Assembly: GCA_017860075.1 (NCBI GenBank) | Contig: JAFNAH010000069.1 | Location: forward strand, 1-6,989 | Direction: 5' to 3' | Origin: Acidobacteriota bacterium | GTDB taxonomy: Bacteria; Acidobacteriota; UBA6911 | DNA: 6,989 nucleotides | Shown here: piece by piece, positions 1-6,541 of the stretch | How positions within the stretch are numbered: position 1 is the first letter of the stretch | How the letters are laid out: every line of letters begins with the position of its first letter | Translations under genes and position numbers: made by a program | Notes under the pieces: generated by a model | The model's input: only the letters and a program-made list of their open reading frames with translations | Databases searched by the model: none | What the model was told of the DNA's origin: nothing

Positions 1-1
1 G

Positions 2-280
2 GTCTTTCTCAGGGACATGTCGATTTCGACGTCCGGCAACTACGAGAAGTCCTTCTGGGCAGGGGGGCGGATCTATTCGCATATCATAGACCCTCGAACT
101 GGTATTCCCGCGGCGGGTGTCGCGCTCGTTTCGGTGGTCGCGCCGAGGGCACTGGACAGCGAGGCCTGGACCAAGCCCTGCTTCATCCTTGGGCGCGAAT
201 GGGCGGCGAAGCATAGACCTCACGGGTATCGCGTCTTCGTTTGTGAAGACCAGCCGGGCGGGGAGTGCGGCTGGCTTTGA
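2..280 (+). CDS. apbE: FAD:protein FMN transferase (ApbE-like), C-terminal part, 5' truncated by window edge
   Basis: ApbE proteins use FAD to attach FMN covalently to a Thr or Ser of exported or membrane flavoproteins. The reading frame is open from base 2, so the ATG at position 17 is an internal Met and the true start lies outside the window. Visible family features are the STSGNYEK stretch just after that Met and the HIIDPRTG signature (codons from about position 80). A VVAPRALDSEA segment follows, then FILG. The end (RPHGYRVFVCEDQPGG...) looks like a natural C-terminus rather than a frameshift. In classical members the metal-binding region reads roughly D-A-L-S-T; here it is E-A-W-T-K (positions 161-175), so the usual Asp is Glu and the usual Thr is Lys. 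It could therefore be a divergent subfamily with altered chemistry. The gene precedes the 412-residue CDS on the same strand with a gap of about 109 bases. Family assignment is firm; activity is uncertain. Confidence 0.88.
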   Translation, partial: VFLRDMSISTSGNYEKSFWAGGRIYSHIIDPRTGIPAAGVALVSVVAPRALDSEAWTKPCFILGREWAAKHRPHGYRVFVCEDQPGGECGWL

Positions 281-389
281 TGTGCGCCCCGCGATTTCTT
301 TGGCCCATCAGCTGAGAGAGCTGATTGCTGACGGCTATTGACCGGAAGAGCACAGTATGATCGGATTGCATGGATAGACGGACGAGGGT

Positions 390-1628
390 ATGCACACAGA
401 CTTGAGCCCAATGCGCTGGCCTGCCGAGTGGGGGGCGGATCCGTCGGCACTGGACGCGCTGAAGGGCACAGCAATCAACTGTCTGCTCGTAGAAGGCGGT
501 CCAGCTTTGGACCCCGTGATCGCGAGAGCCCGACGGGAAGGGATTCGTGTAGTCAAAGCAGGGACCCCGCCTGCAGGGGTGAAGGTTATCGAGGGAGAGT
601 GGCCCGGGGTTAAGTTGTCTGAATCGGGCGTCTTCGACCACGCCGCTGCCGGTCCGACGGGTGTGCCATGGGTTGATTCCAACGGTTGGAAGGTCCGCCT
701 GACGGCAGCGCTGAATCCCGATACCGAGGTGTGGGTAGATGCATCTCCCCGGAAACCGCGGTTGTCGGGTGAAGCTTATGCTACCGCGGTAGCCGATGCC
801 GCGGCGTACGGCGGCCGCTGGGTCATCTCGCTCGACAGCCAGATTGCCGAGGGTATCGCGGCACGCTCTCCGGAAGCGCTTGAAAGGTGGAGGAATTTGA
901 CCGCTGCCGCGGGACACTTTGCCGGCCGGAACGAGTGGTCCCGGTTTGTGCCGGAAGCGGTCATCGGAATCATCTCGGACTTCACCGGTCGCAACGAATT
1001 CATGAGCCGGGAACTCTTGAACCTGGTGGCCCGCACCAATCAGCAGTACCGGATCATAGTCCGGTCCGCGTTCTCCCTGCCCTCTTTGAACGGCCTCAAG
1101 GCTGTGCTCTATGCGGATGAGGAGGGGCCCGGTCCGGGGCTGCGGAAGCAGATCCTGGAATTTGTCGAGGCCGGCGGCATGCTGATCACCGGACCCAGGT
1201 GGGGTGAACTTCCTGGGACACGCGCGCCGGGAGGCGATCATCCGCGCTATGTCTTGATGGCCTATGGCAGGGGAAGACTCGCAGTGGCCACGCCCGACTT
1301 TGAAGACCCTTATGTTGTAGCCAACGATTCCGTGGTCCTGATCAGCCACCGCTATGAGCTGCTGCGTTTCTGGAATGGAGGTGCCGTTGGCTCCTACTTC
1401 ACGGCGGCGCCGGACCGTAAGCGGGCCGTAGTACACATGCTCTTCTATGCTTTCATCCTGGGCGACAACAGGCCGACGGTGAGGGTGTCAGGGCGGTACC
1501 GGACGGCCAGGCTCTGGACGCTCGACCAGCCTGCACCTCGCGATCTGAATATGGAGGTCAAAGAGGATGCCGTGGAGCTCCACCTGCCCCCCGTGAGGGG
1601 CTACGCGGCTGCGGAGCTCGAGGTCTAG
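390..1628 (+). CDS. conserved hypothetical protein with glycosidase-like architecture (barrel-like N-part, GATase-like middle, beta C-terminus)
   Basis: This 412-residue protein is not one I can name. Residues about 20-200 alternate strands and helices as in a glycosidase barrel (INCLLVEGG, GIRVVKAG, RWVISLDS, VIGIISDFTG). Residues about 205-300 resemble the glutamine-amidotransferase-like middle domain of GH42-type beta-galactosidases: a helix, LNGLKAVLYADEE, then a helix ending EFVEAGGMLITGPRWG. Residues about 340-412 look like a small beta-sandwich (PTVRVSGRYRTARLWTL, ending in VELHLPPVRGYAAAELEV). I could not identify a confident catalytic acid pair, so enzymatic activity is an inference at best. 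No signal peptide is visible. The ATG at 390 follows an in-frame stop at 375-377, and GAGGG at 384-388 is too close to be an ideal ribosome site; the ATG at 411 is an alternative start. Codon use looks normal. It lies 33 bases before the DUF362 gene, suggesting co-transcription. Confidence 0.75.
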   Translation: MHTDLSPMRWPAEWGADPSALDALKGTAINCLLVEGGPALDPVIARARREGIRVVKAGTPPAGVKVIEGEWPGVKLSESGVFDHAAAGPTGVPWVDSNGWKVRLTAALNPDTEVWVDASPRKPRLSGEAYATAVADAAAYGGRWVISLDSQIAEGIAARSPEALERWRNLTAAAGHFAGRNEWSRFVPEAVIGIISDFTGRNEFMSRELLNLVARTNQQYRIIVRSAFSLPSLNGLKAVLYADEEGPGPGLRKQILEFVEAGGMLITGPRWGELPGTRAPGGDHPRYVLMAYGRGRLAVATPDFEDPYVVANDSVVLISHRYELLRFWNGGAVGSYFTAAPDRKRAVVHMLFYAFILGDNRPTVRVSGRYRTARLWTLDQPAPRDLNMEVKEDAVELHLPPVRGYAAAELEV

Positions 1629-1661
1629 CGGCAAACGGGGGCGGGCGCAAGGCACATACGT

Positions 1662-2840
1662 ATGTATAGAAATCAGACGCGCAGAGAGTGGTTGCTCAAG
1701 ACGGCTTCGGCAGTGACAGGTGCCTGCCTGGCGGGATCGCGCGTCGGCGCTGCGGCGTCGGCCCCGACCGCCCGCGTGGCGGTTGCCCGGTGTGGCAGCT
1801 ACGGAGCTGAGCTTCTGCCCGCGCTCGGCCGAATGTTCGATCAGCTCGGCGGCCTGGGGCGGATCGTTAAAGCGAAGACCGTAGCGATCAAGATCAACCT
1901 CACCGGCATGCCTTCCTACCGGGTGGGTTATCTGCCGCTCGGGGACACGCACTACACGAGCCCCCAGGTGATAGCCGCCACCGTGCACTTGATCGGGCAG
2001 GCGGGGGCCAGGCGGATTCGGCTGCTGGAGAGTCCCTGGTCCACAGCGGATCCCGTCGAGGAATACCTCCTTCAGGCGGATTGGGAGCCGCGTGACATTC
2101 TGAGTTCGGCGCCAACCGTCGAATTCGAGAATACGAATTGGCTGGGCAGCGGCAAGAAATACTCGAGGCTGGTTGTGCCGTACGGCGGCTACATCTTTCC
2201 TGCCTATGACCTGAATCACTCCTACGAGGACTGCGATGTCTTCGTGAGCCTGACCAAGATGAAGGAGCACGCCACCGCCGGCATCACGCTCTCGATGAAG
2301 AACTGCTTCGGAATCACCCCTGCAACGATCTACGGCAGCGGTGCGGGTGAGGATGAGCCTTCCGACGTCCCGAAAGGCGGCCGCCTCTTCATTCATACGG
2401 GATACCGGCAGCCCCCAAAGAGCGCACCTGCCGAAAAGGATCCGGCGTCCCCGAGGCAGGACGGTTACCGCGTGCCGAGGGTAGTGGTTGATCTTGTAGC
2501 AGCCCGACCGATCGACCTCGCTATTGTTGAGGGCGTCAGAACTATAACGGGCGGCGAAGGCCCGTGGATCCGCGGGGTCGTCCCGGCGAGCCCCGGCGTG
2601 ATCGTCGCCGGCACCAATCCGGTTACAACTGATGCCGTCTGCATGGCCGTTATGGGATTTGATCCCGGGGCTGACCGCGGCAAGGCGCCTTTCGAGACGT
2701 GCGACAGCACACTTCGCCTGGCCGAGGATGTGGGAATCGGCACGCGCGACCTTAGTCGCATCGAGGTCGTCGGCGCGTCGATCAAGGAAGCGATGTTCGA
2801 TTTCTCGAAAAGACAAGCCGCCTGCTCCGCCCGAAGATGA
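1662..2840 (+). CDS. Tat-exported DUF362 domain-containing protein
   Basis: The 392-residue protein begins with a twin-arginine signal: TRREWLLK at residues 6-13, then a hydrophobic stretch to about residue 34 with Ala-rich possible cleavage sites. The mature part is a DUF362 domain. Characteristic segments are AIKINL (about 75-80), HYTSP (97-101), SLTKMKEHATAGITLSMKNC (196-215), ITGGEGP (295-301) and the TNPVTTDAV block (318-326). DUF362 proteins often occur beside ferredoxin-type or flavin-linked redox genes, but the biochemical role is not established. No CxxCxxC iron-sulfur motif is visible here. The start is supported by AAGG at 1649-1652, nine bases upstream. The last residues (about 382-392, KRQAACSARR) lie where another frame begins to read as M14 peptidase sequence, so the natural C-terminus has probably been replaced by a short out-of-frame tail. 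The neighbouring apbE-like gene suggests, but does not prove, a link to exported flavin or redox chemistry. Confidence 0.9.
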   Translation: MYRNQTRREWLLKTASAVTGACLAGSRVGAAASAPTARVAVARCGSYGAELLPALGRMFDQLGGLGRIVKAKTVAIKINLTGMPSYRVGYLPLGDTHYTSPQVIAATVHLIGQAGARRIRLLESPWSTADPVEEYLLQADWEPRDILSSAPTVEFENTNWLGSGKKYSRLVVPYGGYIFPAYDLNHSYEDCDVFVSLTKMKEHATAGITLSMKNCFGITPATIYGSGAGEDEPSDVPKGGRLFIHTGYRQPPKSAPAEKDPASPRQDGYRVPRVVVDLVAARPIDLAIVEGVRTITGGEGPWIRGVVPASPGVIVAGTNPVTTDAVCMAVMGFDPGADRGKAPFETCDSTLRLAEDVGIGTRDLSRIEVVGASIKEAMFDFSKRQAACSARR

Positions 2841-3075
2841 TGAGGACATGTTCGGCAGCAGTCCGGAGGTCGAGCGGGAACGACTGAAGTTCAGCGACAA
2901 TCTTGCACAGGGCGAGCTTTTCAAACCGTGGAAGCCTATCAAGCACCCGCAGTTCGGCGATATGGAGATCGGGGGCTGGGTGAAGATGAGCTCCAGGCTG
3001 CCGCACCCGTTTATGCTCCCGGACCTGGTGCACCGCAAGGCTGGAAAGACCCCGAAATCTGTGACGCTTCAATAG
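2814..3075 (+). pseudogene. M14-family zinc carboxypeptidase remnant (post-catalytic segment only)
   Basis: In the frame ending at the TAG at 3073-3075, sequence from about 2814 onward reads like the region after the catalytic domain of large exported M14 metallocarboxypeptidases. Recognisable pieces are ERERLKFSDN, ELFKPWKPIKHPQFGDMEIG and then GGWVKMSSRLPHPFMLPDLV. The zinc ligands (HxxE...H) and the catalytic Glu are absent. Upstream in this frame the sequence is a shadow of the DUF362 gene, so the fragment joins DUF362 near 2810-2815. An ATG at 2848 could start a 75-residue peptide, but no convincing ribosome site precedes it (only GAGGA close by). As I remember the family, these proteins continue well past the HR(N/K)A stretch, so the 3' part also seems lost. 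Most likely this is debris of a deletion that removed most of an M14 gene. An assembly join or a small functional peptide are alternatives. Confidence 0.6.
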
Positions 3076-3093
3076 CATGGTAAAGGCAAAACT

Positions 3094-3116
3094 TGCACGG
3101 GCTTCGGCTCGGTGCA
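3094..3116 (+). other. stem-loop with UUCG tetraloop upstream of the Dabb gene
   Basis: TGCAC (3094-3098) pairs with GTGCA (3112-3116). After one bulged G, GGGC (3099-3102) pairs with GCTC (3107-3110, one G-U pair), closing a TTCG loop. No U-run follows, so it is not a canonical intrinsic terminator. It lies between the M14 remnant and the Dabb ribosome site and may be an mRNA stability or processing element. It could also have arisen by chance in GC-rich sequence. Confidence 0.35.
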
Positions 3117-3141
3117 TGACGCCGATTGAGGAGGTAGTCGA

Positions 3142-3558
3142 ATGCTCCGCCTGAAAGCAGCAGTCTCATTGGTTACGGTCGCCTGTATTGTTACGCTGGC
3201 CCTCGCCGGCTCGAATCCCCCTGCAGCCCGTTCCTTGGAGGAAGGAACAGAGAAGGTCGTGCACGACGTCTATTTCACTCTGAAGGACGGCTCGAGTAGT
3301 GCCCGAAGCGCACTCGTGGCTGCCTGCTACAAGTACCTGAAGGATCACCCGGGGGTGGTCTTCTTCGCAGCAGGTACGCGCGCCGAAGATTTCAAGCGCG
3401 AGGTGAATGACCTTTCGTTTGATGTCTCTCTGCACGTCGTTTTCCAGACCAAGGCCGATCATGACCGCTACCAGGTGAATGAGAGGCATCAGCAGTTCAT
3501 CCGGGAAAACCAGGGCAATTGGGGGCGTGTCAGAGTCTTCGACAGCTACGTGAAGTGA
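3142..3558 (+). CDS. secreted Dabb-domain (stress-responsive alpha/beta barrel) protein
   Basis: This 138-residue protein has an N-terminal signal peptide: basic MLRLK, a hydrophobic core to about residue 20, and an A-L-A cleavage box at 20-22. No lipobox Cys is present at the right place, so a soluble periplasmic or secreted product is likely. Residues about 38-137 form a Dabb (A/B barrel) domain: VVHDVYFTLKDG at 39-50, CYKYLKDHPGVVFFAAGTR at 62-80, DVSLHVVFQTKADHDRYQ at 94-111, ending RVRVFDSYVK. Dabb folds are ferredoxin-like dimers. Bacterial members have been linked to stress and small-molecule binding, mostly without a defined reaction, so no substrate is assigned. The start is well supported: GAGGAGG at about 3128-3134 lies seven bases before the ATG. 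The gene ends a plus-strand run and converges on the POT transporter, with about 50 bases between the stops and no clear terminator. Confidence 0.88.
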   Translation: MLRLKAAVSLVTVACIVTLALAGSNPPAARSLEEGTEKVVHDVYFTLKDGSSSARSALVAACYKYLKDHPGVVFFAAGTRAEDFKREVNDLSFDVSLHVVFQTKADHDRYQVNERHQQFIRENQGNWGRVRVFDSYVK

Positions 3559-3609
3559 GAATCAAATGGAAACGGACGCGGGATTGGGCGCCGAGAGTGC
3601 GGCACGCCT

Positions 3610-5010
3610 CTATGTCCCTGATGCCTGAGCTTTCTCTTTGGCTTCCGCTTTCTCGAGCCAGCGGTTGAACAGCCACATCGACAGTGCCGATAAGAACCCG
3701 ACAGCCATCAGGATGATCCACCCTGTGGCGTTCATGGACGGCACAAGGTCGAGGAGGCCGTCCGGTCGCCTGGTTGCTCCCCGGGCCATGATCTCGTTGA
3801 AGATCAGTGCCCCCACAGGCCCCCCGGCCAGGGAGCCGAAAGCCAGGGGCAGGTTCGCGTAGCCGAGGAAAAGCCCCTCCTGACCCTTGGGTGCCATGGC
3901 TCCCACATATTCGTACATGCGGGCTGAGGTGAACAGCTCGGCGAAAGCGCCGAGGGCGATCGAAGCGACAACGATGGACGAGCCCACCGGCAGCCAGCCG
4001 GCCAGTGATGCCCGCAGGTCGCCACCGACCACGATCGGGATCACGTTGAGCGCCATCGCCGCCCCGATGATCACCGTCCCCACGATCATCGAGCGGATCG
4101 GCCGCATCCGTCCGAACAGCCTCGTTACCAGCAGCTGGAAGCAAACGATCACCAGCGGGTTCGCCATGGTGTAGATGTCCATCGCCGGCTTGGACTCGAC
4201 GACAGTCTTCAGGTAGAGCGGCAGGACGACATAAACCTGATTGTAGAGGAAGAAGAAACCGCAGGACACGAGAAGGAAGAGGAAGAACCGCAGGTTCAGG
4301 ATGACACGGATCATCCCGAGCAGTATCTCGGCCACTGACTTGCGCGGCCTCCCCGCCGTGCCCGCGCCGGGTTCAGTCTCCGGCCCACGGTACAAGCCTG
4401 CCACGACGAGGAATGCGAGGATTGCCATCGTTGAGGCTACTGCAAAAATGGCCGAGAGAGCCGCCCCGGGACGTGTGCGCACGTAGAAGGCCACCGCCCG
4501 TCCGAAAAGAGAGCCCATGTTGACTACGACGTAGAAGATGGCGAACGCCATGGTGGCTCGAAGACCCGCTGTCTTCTGCGCAGTGCCCAGTATGCAGGGT
4601 TTCACGATCGAGCCGCCGAAGCCGATCAACAGGATCCCGACAACGGCCGGCAGAACGACATTGGCGCCCGCGGTGACCTCCCGCTCAATCGTGGGCGCGA
4701 GGCCGGCACCCCCGAGCCACACAGGGTATCCCATGAGAAAGTAGCCGATCGCCAGCAGCACGAAAGCCCCGAGCAGGGCCCGCCGAAAACCGATCTGATC
4801 CGCAATGGTGCCGGAGAGGATGGGCAGGAAGTAGATCAGGAACCAAAGCAGCGTGTTGATCATGGCCGGCCAGTAGGTGCCAAGCCCGAGCTGGCCAAGG
4901 TAGATCACTACGAAGCTGGCCATGGAATAGTAGGCCGCCCGCTCAAAAAGCTCTGTCAGGTTGGCATACCAGAAGATGGCGGGAAACCTGGTTTGGGCTT
5001 CTTCGTTCAT
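3610..5010 (-). CDS. POT/PTR2-type MFS transporter (proton-dependent oligopeptide transporter family)
   Basis: This is a 466-residue inner-membrane protein with about 12 or more hydrophobic helices. The first helix carries ELFERAAYYSM (residues 20-30), a variant of the POT signature ExxERFxYY. E20, E23, R24, Y27 and Y28 are present, but the usual Phe is Ala25. The loop after helix 2 has the MFS-A-like GTIADQIGFRR (67-77). GGSIVKP (132-138, with K137) and FAIFYVVVNMGSL (156-168) match the POT helix 4-5 region, where a conserved Lys takes part in proton coupling. POT proteins import di- and tripeptides, nitrate or other solutes with protons; the substrate here cannot be read from sequence. The start is chosen because GAGAGG (5015-5020) lies four bases before the ATG. 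A candidate promoter sits at 5068-5096. It is transcribed divergently from the acyltransferase gene. A tail of about 12 residues rich in Lys and Glu ends the protein. Confidence 0.88.
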   Translation of the reverse strand: MNEEAQTRFPAIFWYANLTELFERAAYYSMASFVVIYLGQLGLGTYWPAMINTLLWFLIYFLPILSGTIADQIGFRRALLGAFVLLAIGYFLMGYPVWLGGAGLAPTIEREVTAGANVVLPAVVGILLIGFGGSIVKPCILGTAQKTAGLRATMAFAIFYVVVNMGSLFGRAVAFYVRTRPGAALSAIFAVASTMAILAFLVVAGLYRGPETEPGAGTAGRPRKSVAEILLGMIRVILNLRFFLFLLVSCGFFFLYNQVYVVLPLYLKTVVESKPAMDIYTMANPLVIVCFQLLVTRLFGRMRPIRSMIVGTVIIGAAMALNVIPIVVGGDLRASLAGWLPVGSSIVVASIALGAFAELFTSARMYEYVGAMAPKGQEGLFLGYANLPLAFGSLAGGPVGALIFNEIMARGATRRPDGLLDLVPSMNATGWIILMAVGFLSALSMWLFNRWLEKAEAKEKAQASGT

Positions 5011-5067
5011 GGCACCTCTCGGAAGACAGAGAATCTATACGGCCAGCTCTGCGGGCGAGCCGGACGA

Positions 5068-5096
5068 TTTTTATCTTGGGACGATTCAAGTGGCAA
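5068..5096 (-). promoter_or_regulatory. candidate sigma70-type promoter for the POT transporter
   Basis: On the minus strand TTGCCA (5091-5096, five of six to the -35 consensus) is followed after 17 bases by TAAAAA (5068-5073, four of six to the -10). Transcription would start near 5061, leaving a leader of about 50 bases before the start codon at 5010. The match is by eye only. Confidence 0.45.
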
Positions 5097-5219
5097 GCGC
5101 AATCAGCTTTACTCACCAGGACCTCAGCCATCGTTCCGATCCCGAGCTCCGGCCTGTGCGCCGGTGCGAAGCACCGCCTTCCCTCGACCGTGCAGTTGCC
5201 AATCACCTCAAGTTTCCCC

Positions 5220-5248
5220 TTGCTTCGCCGGCGGGGCGGGGATAAAAA
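5220..5248 (+). promoter_or_regulatory. candidate promoter for the hexapeptide acyltransferase
   Basis: TTGCTT (5220-5225) and TAAAAA (5243-5248) are separated by 17 bases. Initiation near 5255 would leave a leader of about 30 bases with a ribosome site at 5272-5277. The -10 stands out as an AT island in very GC-rich sequence, but both hexamers are only moderate matches. Confidence 0.4.
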
Positions 5249-5260
5249 TGCCCGCCGGCG
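5226..5260. repeat. perfect 10-base inverted repeat overlapping the acyltransferase promoter
   Basis: CGCCGGCGGG (5226-5235) and CCCGCCGGCG (5251-5260) are perfect reverse complements flanking a 15-base centre that contains the AT-rich -10 element. No T-run follows on either strand, so a terminator is unlikely. A DNA operator for a dimeric regulator is one reading; a 5' RNA structure is another. Confidence 0.5.
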
Positions 5261-5271
5261 TGCCGTGCTGC

Positions 5272-5277
5272 GAAGGA
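5272..5277 (+). promoter_or_regulatory. ribosome binding site fixing the acyltransferase start
   Basis: GAAGGA lies eight bases before the ATG at 5286. This favours that start over the TTG at 5076, which begins an open extension of 70 codons with low-complexity, non-conserved-looking sequence. Confidence 0.65.
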
Positions 5278-5285
5278 ATCTGACG

Positions 5286-6026
5286 ATGTCGACAAGGCCT
5301 GCTGCCTCACCTGAATCCGTCATGAGAGCCGTCACTGAAGACATCATTCGCCGGGCGATCCGGTTGGGCCGGAGGAAGGGTCGCTCTGTCTGCATCAGCA
5401 AGACATCAAGGGGCAGGGCCACGCCCGTAGAGAGCCTGAACCCGGATACTCCGGAAGGAAAACAGGCCTTCGATGCCTACGTGACTTCGGGGGCTCGACA
5501 CTACACGATCTCGGGGCTGGGTGCACCTGAAGAGAGGAACGCCATCAACTGGCGGGCCGTGAACCTGCCGCTGGGTCGGAGGGTCTTGCTTCAAGTCCTG
5601 GTTGCGCTTTCATTCGTGATGAAAGGGACGCCCCTCAAGAATAGGCTGTACAGGTTGATGGGAGCGCACATCGGCAGGAATGTAGAGATCATGCAGTTGG
5701 CATGGCTGGACCACTTTCGCCCGGAACTCATTTTCGTGGGCGACAATACGCTGATCGGAGCCTATACGCATATCACCGTGCATGCTTATGAGGGGGCCGG
5801 CAGATTCCGCTACGGGTTGGTGGAAATCGGACCGGACTGCGTAATAGGCGCAGGAACCGGCATGGGTCCTATCCTGATCGAGAGGGGCGTTCGCACCCTC
5901 CCCGGTACAACACTGTCGCCCTACCTCCCCCGGATCCGAACAGGGTCGGTCGTCGGGTATAATCCTCCGCCGGTAAAGCGAAGTTCCGGAGCAGATGAGA
6001 AAACCGAGGATCGTGACGCCGGGTGA
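5286..6026 (+). CDS. hexapeptide-repeat (left-handed beta-helix) acyltransferase
   Basis: From the ATG at 5286 this is a 246-residue protein. The N-terminal half (about 1-95) is mostly helical and charged. Residues 97-113 form a short hydrophobic, probably amphipathic stretch, followed by KNRLYRLMGAHIG (118-130), the usual lead-in to this type of beta-helix. The repeat region runs from about 126 to 215: GAHIGRNVEI, then the PELIFVGDNTLIGAYTHITV block, H165 in the loop, VEIGPDCVIGAGTGMGP at 179-195, and ILIERGVRTLPGTTL at 196-210. Proteins of this class transfer acetyl or other acyl groups from CoA to sugars, lipids or small molecules, with a loop His as general base; H165 is the likely candidate by position, which is an inference. 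The acceptor is unknown. A Pro-rich, then charged tail (about 226-246) closes it. It is divergent from the POT gene and convergent with csp; no clear operon partner is in view. Confidence 0.82.
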   Translation: MSTRPAASPESVMRAVTEDIIRRAIRLGRRKGRSVCISKTSRGRATPVESLNPDTPEGKQAFDAYVTSGARHYTISGLGAPEERNAINWRAVNLPLGRRVLLQVLVALSFVMKGTPLKNRLYRLMGAHIGRNVEIMQLAWLDHFRPELIFVGDNTLIGAYTHITVHAYEGAGRFRYGLVEIGPDCVIGAGTGMGPILIERGVRTLPGTTLSPYLPRIRTGSVVGYNPPPVKRSSGADEKTEDRDAG

Positions 6027-6247
6027 GGCGACAGACTGCATCGGCGGCCCGAGGAACGGACGTCGAGGCCCGCGCACCAGCGGGCACTGAGACCTGCCTT
6101 GCAGGGAGCACTTGGATTGTGGTGTCGCGAACAGGCCTTCGGCCGCGGCCCCGATTCTTCAAGAACGGAGCCGTAGATCGCTGCCCTTGCTGAGGCTGGT
6201 GTCCGGCAGGTGCGGGCCAGCAACCACGCGGGCCCGCGCCGGTTCGA
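6027..6247. other. convergent intergenic gap, no gene seen
   Basis: This stretch separates the acyltransferase stop from the csp stop. Open frames here are GC-rich shadows without family resemblance or ribosome sites. Small inverted repeats occur: CCTGC/GCAGG around 6092-6104 and GCGGGCC (6212-6218) with GGCCCGC (6231-6237). The latter lies just downstream of csp and might help end transcription, but no U-run accompanies it. Confidence 0.5.
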
Positions 6248-6457
6248 TTAGACGGTGGTGACGTTCGCTGCCTGCAGACCCTTCGGGCCTGTCGTGACCT
6301 CGAATTCAACCGCTTGGCCTTCGTTGAGCGTTCTGTACCCCTCCGCCTGGATGGCTGAGAAGTGCACGAAAACGTCCTCACCGGACTGGCGCTGGATGAA
6401 CCCGAATCCCTTGCTGGCATTGAACCACTTTACTGTACCTTGTTCTTTCACTTTCAT
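6248..6457 (-). CDS. cold-shock domain protein (CspA family)
   Basis: This 69-residue single-domain protein binds single-stranded RNA and DNA and acts as an RNA chaperone in the cytoplasm. Both nucleic-acid motifs are intact: RNP1 KGFGFI (16-21) and RNP2 DVFVHF (28-33). They are preceded by GTVKWFN (7-13), and the protein ends with the family-typical [10 protein letters not shown]. Length matches the family. The start is set at the Met of MKVKEQG because AAGGAAGGA lies immediately upstream (6458-6466) and because the in-frame Met at 6508 would add 17 non-family residues read through that site. A long leader with a hairpin lies upstream, in keeping with post-transcriptional control of csp genes. 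It is convergent with the acyltransferase gene. The csp type (cold-induced or constitutive) cannot be told from sequence, so no specific symbol is given. Confidence 0.96.
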   Translation of the reverse strand: MKVKEQGTVKWFNASKGFGFIQRQSGEDVFVHFSAIQAEGYRTLNEGQAVEFEVTTGPKGLQAANVTTV

Positions 6458-6515
6458 TCCTTCCTTCTCTTGAGCAGTTCGCTGTCTCTCGCCACCCTCC
6501 AGGCGCAAAATTTAA

Positions 6516-6541
6516 GGGCTGCAAGCTCACACTTGCAGCCC
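6516..6541 (-). promoter_or_regulatory. perfect 10-bp hairpin in the csp leader
   Basis: GGGCTGCAAG (6516-6525) and CTTGCAGCCC (6532-6541) are exact reverse complements around a six-base loop. Read on the minus strand the stem is followed by TTAAATTTT, a weak terminator-like tail, about 60 bases before the csp start. It may be an attenuator, a cold-responsive leader structure, or a terminator for transcripts arriving from upstream. Confidence 0.6.

Noticed and set aside
183..1436. Long minus-strand open frame of 417 codons
   Set aside because: It lies opposite the 412-residue plus-strand gene, is rich in Arg, Pro and Gly as antisense frames of GC-rich genes are, and shows no family resemblance.
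1488..3038. Minus-strand open frame of 516 codons opposite DUF362
   Set aside because: Shadow of the DUF362 gene with Arg/His-rich, non-protein-like composition. The DUF362 frame has clear motifs and a Tat signal.
3559..3609. Possible terminator between the convergent Dabb and POT genes
   Set aside because: No stem longer than a few base pairs and no T-run on either strand.
5076..5285. TTG-started N-terminal extension of the acyltransferase
   Set aside because: The extension has no family similarity, runs across the candidate promoters, and a good ribosome site supports the ATG at 5286.
6211..6250. GGTTCGATT resembling a tRNA T-loop at about 6241-6249
   Set aside because: The flanking bases do not form a T-stem, and no acceptor, D or anticodon arms can be drawn.
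5869..6420. Minus-strand open frame of 183 codons
   Set aside because: It overlaps both the acyltransferase 3' end and the csp gene in a wrong frame and has antisense-like composition.
6458..6508. Earlier in-frame start for the cold-shock protein at 6508
   Set aside because: It would read through the strong AAGGAAGGA ribosome site and add 17 residues not seen in the family.
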